Source of the DNA: Cryptomeria japonica
Taxonomy: Eukaryota > Streptophyta > Pinopsida > Cupressales > Cupressaceae
Length of the DNA stretch: 64,000 nt
Direction of reading: 5' to 3'
Assembly (NCBI RefSeq): GCF_030272615.1
Contig: NC_081412.1
Span: 104,768,796 to 104,832,795 of the forward strand
Both the position numbers and the translations under genes were made by a program. Below, one piece after another: positions 58,901 to 64,000 of the stretch (its first letter is position 1; every line of letters starts with the position of its first letter). The notes under the pieces are model-generated. The model saw nothing but the letters and a program-made list of their open reading frames with translations, ran no database searches and was not told where the DNA came from.

Positions 58901-60110
58901 ACTAGACCTCCATTGTATTCCTGAAAGGTTAAGAATTTACTTTTATCACCAATCATATGATGTGAACATCCTGAATCAATGATCCATTCATCCTTATCTT
59001 CAATTTTAGCTGCTAGGGCCTGCTCTACCGGTTGAACAATAGGTGCTAGTTGATCTTCTATTATAGCAACAAAATCCCATCCATTTTTTGTCAGTTCCTC
59101 ATCAGAATCATTAGTAACTCCTTCATCAGCATAGTAACAAGATTTGTCTCTATTCTTCTTAAATCTGTACCATTGATATTCAGGGTTAGGCTTATATGTC
59201 CTTTTAGCTTCTTCTTTTAATCTTGCATGTCTATCAGGACACCTAGAAGACATATGACCAATCTTATTGTAGTTAAAACATTTAAATGGTGCTTTACCTT
59301 CATACTTACTTTGAACTAGACCTTTAGGCATTTTCCTTGCAAAAAGTGCTTCAAGCTCTTCCAGTTCTTCATTCTCCTTTCTAATTTCTTCAAGTTCTCT
59401 TGCATAAAAGGCTTTCCAATCAGATTTCTCAGATGATGTGATGATGATGCATATGATGTTGATGCCTTGAAAGCTAAATCTATCTTTATAGTAGCAACAT
59501 GACCAAATTCCTCAAGTTCAAAAGTTGAAAGTTTTCCAACCAAAGTGTCTCTAGATGTTGATGTATTAGGCATTGTTCTCAATTCATTTATAGTAGTAAC
59601 TTTCATTTTATATGCCAGTGGTAATGCTCTTAAAACTTTAGAAACAATTTCATCTTCACTTAAGGTTCCTCCACAACATTGTATACCCAAAACAATTTCA
59701 TTCACTCTTTCCATAAAAGCATAAATCCTTTCATCTTCTTCCATTTTCAAATTTTCATACCTGACCCGGAAGCATTCAAGTTTTGCAATTTTGACTGTGG
59801 TATCACCTTCATTCAATGTTTACAATTTGTCCCAAATAGTTTTAGTAGTAAATCTATCTGATGATCCCATGATTTGCTGATCTAATAATGCGCTCAAAAG
59901 TGCTTCTCTTGCTTTGCAATCATTTTCCTCATCTTTAGCCAAGGTTGGTGGAATAGGTTGACCTTGAGTAGGAACAATATAGCCATTATTTGTAACATCT
60001 CAAATGTCCTTTCCAATGCAATTCAGATGTGTCTCCATCCTGATTTTCCATATGCCATAGTTGGTTCCATCAAGCTTCAGATTGTCCTTCCTGAAATAGT
60101 TAGAAGATAT
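55980..60110 (-). pseudogene. Copia E Gag-Pol polyprotein, broken
   Basis: The expected start codon reads ATA instead of ATG (60110-60108). Gag is open from 59816 to 59316 without the TGA and 2-bp deletion of units A and C. A frameshift near 59440 precedes a 429-codon stretch (59331-58042) with CFNYNKIGHMSSRC, DSGCSHHM and the integrase core. Then come pieces 57798-57535, 57429-57169 and an RT of 230 codons (57168-56476) with FVDDTIFG. A second frameshift near 56530 leads into RNase H (56570-56178), and the frame ends at 55980. Confidence 0.88.
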
Positions 60111-60153
60111 TGGATCTCCTCAAGTTGTTAAACTTCTACAAAAAGAGGACTTA

Positions 60154-60165
60154 GCTCTGATACCA
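60154..60165 (-). promoter_or_regulatory. Primer-binding site, copia E
   Basis: GCTCTGATACCA on the plus strand, a perfect match, two bases from the LTR. Confidence 0.88.
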
Positions 60166-60167
60166 AT

Positions 60168-61189
60168 TGTTAGGTTCCGAAGACAATTGAGAGGGGGGGG
60201 TGAATCATTTGTCCAATAAATTCAAACCAAAATTAACTTAACCAAAATTTAATGCTTAATACCGGTAAACCAGACTTTATGTCGGTAGACAAATTTATCA
60301 GTTAATTGCAGTACCAGTAAAGATTAATGCATGTAATAGAAAGACACTAACATCCACAACACATAACACATATATTTGTACATGGAAACACTGTAAGGGG
60401 AAAAACCACAATGGGAAACCTTACCCATAATCAGATGATACTACTACAGATAGTATGTGTGTATAATATGAAGTCTACACATGCAGAAAGGCCAATTGCC
60501 TAGAGCTCACTGCTCAATCACTAAATGCGAGTCACACTAGCTACATTTGGATGGTTAAATCCATTGATAATGTACTACTCAAAATAGCATCTTCATATGT
60601 TGGATTCAGTATCGGTTTAGCTCTGATATGCCTTCTTCAAACCTTCCTTCAATATTCAATGATGTCTACGCGTATAGCTCTCCTTATATTCTCATATACC
60701 TTATTACAATCCCTTTTTCAATCCTATATCAATCTCATAAATGAGATCTTACATTTATACCATAACCTAGGACCAAATGAGTAGGCTAGTTTACTAAAGA
60801 TATTACAATAAAATTAATTACAAATGAATTAATATCAGATGCATCATGTTGGTTCAATGTATTTACAATAATGATAGATCATCTTCATGACATGTCGTGC
60901 TGATCTAGAATAGATATGCTTGTTGGTATGCAACCTGGACCTATTTGCCAGTAATAGCAAATATGCAAACCTGATCAAACCAATGAAAAAATAACCATAA
61001 TAAAGTGTCCAAACAATGTCTATGACATAACCAAGTAATCTTTAAGTCATTCCATGTGTTGGTGAATGATATAACCTACCAGTGAACCAGATGTTAGTGA
61101 ACATAACCAAGAATCTCCAAGTGCTGATAAGTGTTGACAAGTGTTGACATCAATGACAAAACCATATCAACATATCCAAAATACCAATA
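60168..61189 (-). repeat. Copia E 5' LTR (right)
   Basis: TGTTAGGTTCC...ATACCAATA. The terminal CA has become TA by one change; the partner LTR keeps CA. Confidence 0.88.
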
Positions 61190-61194
61190 GAGGT
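61190..61194. repeat. Target-site duplication gaggt, right copy (copia E)
   Basis: It is an exact match to 54571-54575. Confidence 0.88.
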
Positions 61195-61664
61195 AATTGT
61201 GTGAACATATATATATCATTCAACAAAGGGTTGGGAAGGTTTTAGAGTTGTAGGGCAGACATTTGTGCTTAACCGAAACTGTATCAAGCATTAGGAGATG
61301 TTATTTTTATAGTTCACTTTCTCTAAATTGTAGTCCGATGTTTATGTAAGTTAATAAGACTTCCTTTTTGTTATGAGCAGTGAGATCTAGGTGGTTGGTC
61401 TGATTACATGTGCAATCTACATTGTAATTATTTTATATACTACTATAGAAGTATTATTTGACTATGGCTAGGGTTCCCAGCATGGTTTTTCCCTTTACTG
61501 GGTTTTCCATGTCAAAAACATTGGTGTTGTGTGTTATGTTCTTTCATGGTTTATCTTTCTTTGTGGTGTTTATATTGTACTTCAGTAAATGGTTTATAAT
61601 TTGCATTAATTATTTAACTTGTGGAAAACTAATTCACCCCCCCTCTTAGTTTTCCTTTGGTTCA
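61195..61664 (+). repeat. Outer plus-strand 5' LTR, segment 3 of 3
   Basis: It ends with the run 'ttcaccccccctcttag...ggttca', typical of the LTR ends seen elsewhere in this window, and is followed by a primer-binding site. Confidence 0.6.
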
Positions 61665-61668
61665 TTAT

Positions 61669-61680
61669 TGGTATCAGAGA
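61669..61680 (+). promoter_or_regulatory. Primer-binding site of the outer plus-strand element
   Basis: TGGTATCAGAGA matches the initiator-Met-tRNA complement at 11 of 12 positions and shows that the LTR on its left is a 5' LTR. Confidence 0.7.
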
Positions 61681-62835
61681 TTCTAACAATTCATTGTCTT
61701 GTAAGTAGTAGCATAGTTTTATCTTCTATATCTCCTTCTTGAGTTCTTATCTCTAGTGAAGCCAACAACTTGTGTCTTTATACTTTCTGCAGTTGTAGTT
61801 AAATCAATCTTCTTCCTTGGAGCACTCTTGACTTTGAAGGTTTTATCTTGACCACTTTCACTTGAAGACACAAAGTTTATACCCATCTTTGAAGTCTCTC
61901 CACTATTATAGCATTGTCCAATTTCAAATCCTAAGCCTGAAGAGTCCTTTGATTTTTTTTGCTTCTTTAACATGTCAACCAAAGCATTGGAGCTTCCTTC
62001 ATACTTTATTCTCAACTTGAGATTATCCTAGTACTTCTCAATATTTCTCCTAAGATTTTCCATTTCATCTTCTAGATTTTGGCATTTCTTTTCTTTGGCC
62101 TCCAATTTCAAATTTATTGCTTCACTCATCCTCTTGGCTTCTTCCTATTGTGTTCTTATATTGTAATTTTTTTCTGTGACTCTTTAAGACACTTATTCAA
62201 TCGGTCTTGTTCTTTAGCAACAACATTCTTACACATTTTGTATTATTTCCTCACTTTTCTAAGTTCTTCAAGTGAACTCATAAGTTCAGCTTCAAGATCC
62301 ACATCAACCTCACTTTTATCTTCCTCTTCATCACTACCAAAAGGGTCTTGTCTGCTGGATTGAGATGCACTATCACAACTATATGTTTTCTCCTCATTTG
62401 GGTTTCTTGTGCCATGAGTAATTGATCTTCCTTTTCATCTTTATTGCAAATATTATCATATTTACTTTTATCATTGGTACTTTGATATGATCCTCTCTTC
62501 TTTTTCTTTTCATAGTCTGACTCAGCAGTGCTTGATTCTTCTCCATGCATTTTTTTCAATTTATCCCACACATTCTGTGTAGATTTGCATTTCTTGATTT
62601 TCATGGATACTAAATTATACAATCCACTTAGAATAACCTTTTTGGCTTCAGCATTTCACTCATACTCTCTTTTTGCTTTAGGGTCAGTAGGAAGAGCAGC
62701 AGGGATAGTGTATCCATTCATAACTAACATCCAAAGATCATATCCTAAGGAGGACAAATAGACTTCCATTCTAGAGTTCCAAATGAGATAGTTTGAACCA
62801 TCAAAGTGTTGGTACATTAATGGAGGATGAATCAT
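61681..62835 (-). pseudogene. Truncated copia gag (element H)
   Basis: The frame opens at 62835 (MIHPPLMYQHFDGSNYLIW) close to a primer-binding site on its right. The Gag signature is clear: FDGSNYLIWNSRMEVYL, then KKCKSTQNVWDKLKKMHGEE near 62530-62590. A stop lies near 62678 and a frameshift between 62278 and 62015. The second piece (62015-61719) is Lys/Ser-rich linker. It is cut off before any zinc knuckle or pol domain, where it meets the start of the plus-strand element's interior. Confidence 0.75.
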
Positions 62836-62906
62836 ACAACACCATTGTGTTCACAAACTAGAATCTACCCGAGCTAGAGAAAGCTTATCTAATAGAGAAC
62901 CTAGGA

Positions 62907-62918
62907 CTGATACCAATT
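62907..62918 (-). promoter_or_regulatory. Primer-binding site, element H
   Basis: The minus strand reads AATTGGTATCAG, containing nine bases of the initiator-Met-tRNA complement directly beside the LTR. Confidence 0.6.
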
Positions 62919-63660
62919 GAAGAACACAAGTTATCACTAAGAGGGGGGTGAATCAATGATATTCTAAAACTTTAAACTAAAGTGTGCAAATACAAATAGA
63001 TTAGTAATACACACACACACTAAAAATATATCACATAACATAATAATTTGTAAGGAAAATCCAATGTGGGAAAAACCTCGGTGAGAATAGTTGTTGGAGT
63101 TTACTACTCCAATCTAGCCTCACAATAAAAACACTGATTACAACTTTTATGGGCACCAACCTAAAGGAGAACCAAACCCTGAAATTTATGGGAGGCAACC
63201 CTTGACTTTATGGGCACCAACCCAAAGGAGCATCAACCCTTGCTCTGAGCACCCACTTAGAGAAATAAAATAAGTAAATTTTTAAATTCAAATAAGCACC
63301 TTGTTACAAATGAAGTTTTCTAACTCACAATTATTCTGTTCTTGAGATTGACCTGATTCTTTTCTCCTCACAAGCTCTGACCTTTTCTTTCTAATCTTAG
63401 TTATAAATCTCTTCCCTCTGTTCTTGTCTTCTCCTTGTCTTTGAAAATAGCTCTCTTTTTTATACTCTAATCACTCCTTGTCTACCTCTCACAGTGTATA
63501 TAACCCACTGTGTTATTTGCCACAACTCACTGCTCTCTGATCTCAGATCTCTGTACTCCACATCTATGCTCTTCTTTATCTACTTTCTGATTTTCTCTCA
63601 TCTACTTCTTATCTCCTTTACACATCTAAATATTTTACATACAATCTCTTCTATAATATT
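62919..63660 (-). repeat. Element H 5' LTR, right boundary unresolved
   Basis: It starts TGAAGAACAC. Read on the minus strand it shows the same phrase order as 16500-16913. A short CA repeat (about 63008-63021) is present. I could not place its far end. Confidence 0.5.
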
Positions 63661-63703
63661 ATACCTGCATAGGCATTGTGTTATACACCCCTGCATTGTG
63701 GTC

Positions 63704-63714
63704 AAAGGGGGAGA
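63704..63714 (+). promoter_or_regulatory. Polypurine tract before the last LTR
   Basis: AAAGGGGGAGA lies directly before TGTTGGCATT, the same junction as at 1607-1619. Confidence 0.6.
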
Positions 63715-63715
63715 T

Positions 63716-64000
63716 TGTTGGCATTATGGATGAATTGATTATGTGTTGCATTGATGTTTTGTCATTGATGTCAACACTAGTTGTTATGGTTGATTACTGG
63801 TAGATAGGTTTTGGTTACCGATAGAAGAGACTATATGTTGGACACTTCCATCATGTTTGGATCAATGGAGCATGTTTGATTTTATGTGTTACATGTTCCT
63901 TGAGCATGTTTTGGTCAGTTGGTATCGACTTGCTAATCAGATGCTATCATACACTCTTGTAAGCCCTTACCAGCATTGGTTTAATATTTAACCGACAGAT
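63716..64000 (+). repeat. Start of a plus-strand 3' LTR, cut by the window end
   Basis: It begins TGTTGGCATTATGG after a purine tract. The first dozen bases match the LTR at 1619; beyond that the two differ. Confidence 0.55.

Larger units (their letters stand above)
54576..61189 (-). mobile_element. Copia element E, full length, related to the array
   Basis: It has paired LTRs of about 1.02 kb, a perfect gaggt duplication, a primer-binding site and a purine tract. It belongs to the same broad family as the array units (same motifs and LTR termini) but is visibly more diverged. It is an independent insertion into the outer LTR. Confidence 0.9.

Overview
This 64-kb window is intergenic, repeat-dominated DNA from a plant with a large genome. 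No ordinary host gene, rRNA, tRNA or CRISPR array is visible. Nearly all of it is LTR retrotransposons inserted into one another. Ty1/copia and Ty3/gypsy polyproteins, initiator-Met-tRNA primer-binding sites (TGGTATCAGAGC) and plant-type splice signals point to a seed plant. The long LTRs and deep nesting would fit a gymnosperm, but that is inference.

Layout. (1) 1-16913: the 3' end of a plus-strand element and its LTR. That LTR is interrupted by R2 (3541-16448, TSD ctact), which has LTRs, a coiled-coil/zinc-knuckle Gag-like ORF and a decayed second ORF of over 1,100 codons, but no recognisable protease, integrase, reverse transcriptase (RT) or RNase H. R2's gag is itself split by R3 (4971-9973, TSD gattg), a minus-strand copia element with an intact Gag-protease ORF and no other pol. 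(2) 16914-24448: decayed minus-strand Ty3/gypsy material, with gag-like remnants, a TATA box and a primer-binding site. (3) 24449-61664: the 5' LTR of a plus-strand element, broken by two insertions. One is a 29.5-kb head-to-tail array of three minus-strand copia units sharing four LTRs (24817-54351). The other is a separate related copia element (54576-61189, TSD gaggt). (4) Inside the third LTR of the array sits a Tat-lineage Ty3/gypsy element (36131-47906, TSD gtcgg). (5) 61681-64000: a truncated minus-strand copia gag with its LTR, then a polypurine tract and the start of a plus-strand LTR.

Main result. Between pol and the 3' LTR of the Tat element lies an antisense gene (45674 to 43064, minus strand). 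Three exons join in one frame across two consensus introns, giving about 740 codons: a plant mobile domain (PMD), an Asp/Glu-rich segment, a tandem 14-residue coiled-coil repeat and an Arg/Ser-rich tail. It has five in-frame stops, each explainable by C-to-T change at CGA or CAG. The sense polyprotein carries a G-patch-like motif, RT, its own RNase H, a second (archaeal-type) RNase H and integrase, with only two stops.

Order of events from the nesting: outer LTRs, then R2 and the copia array, then R3 and the Tat element. Almost every polyprotein is broken. R3 Gag-protease is the only long intact reading frame, but R3 would need enzymes supplied by another element to move.
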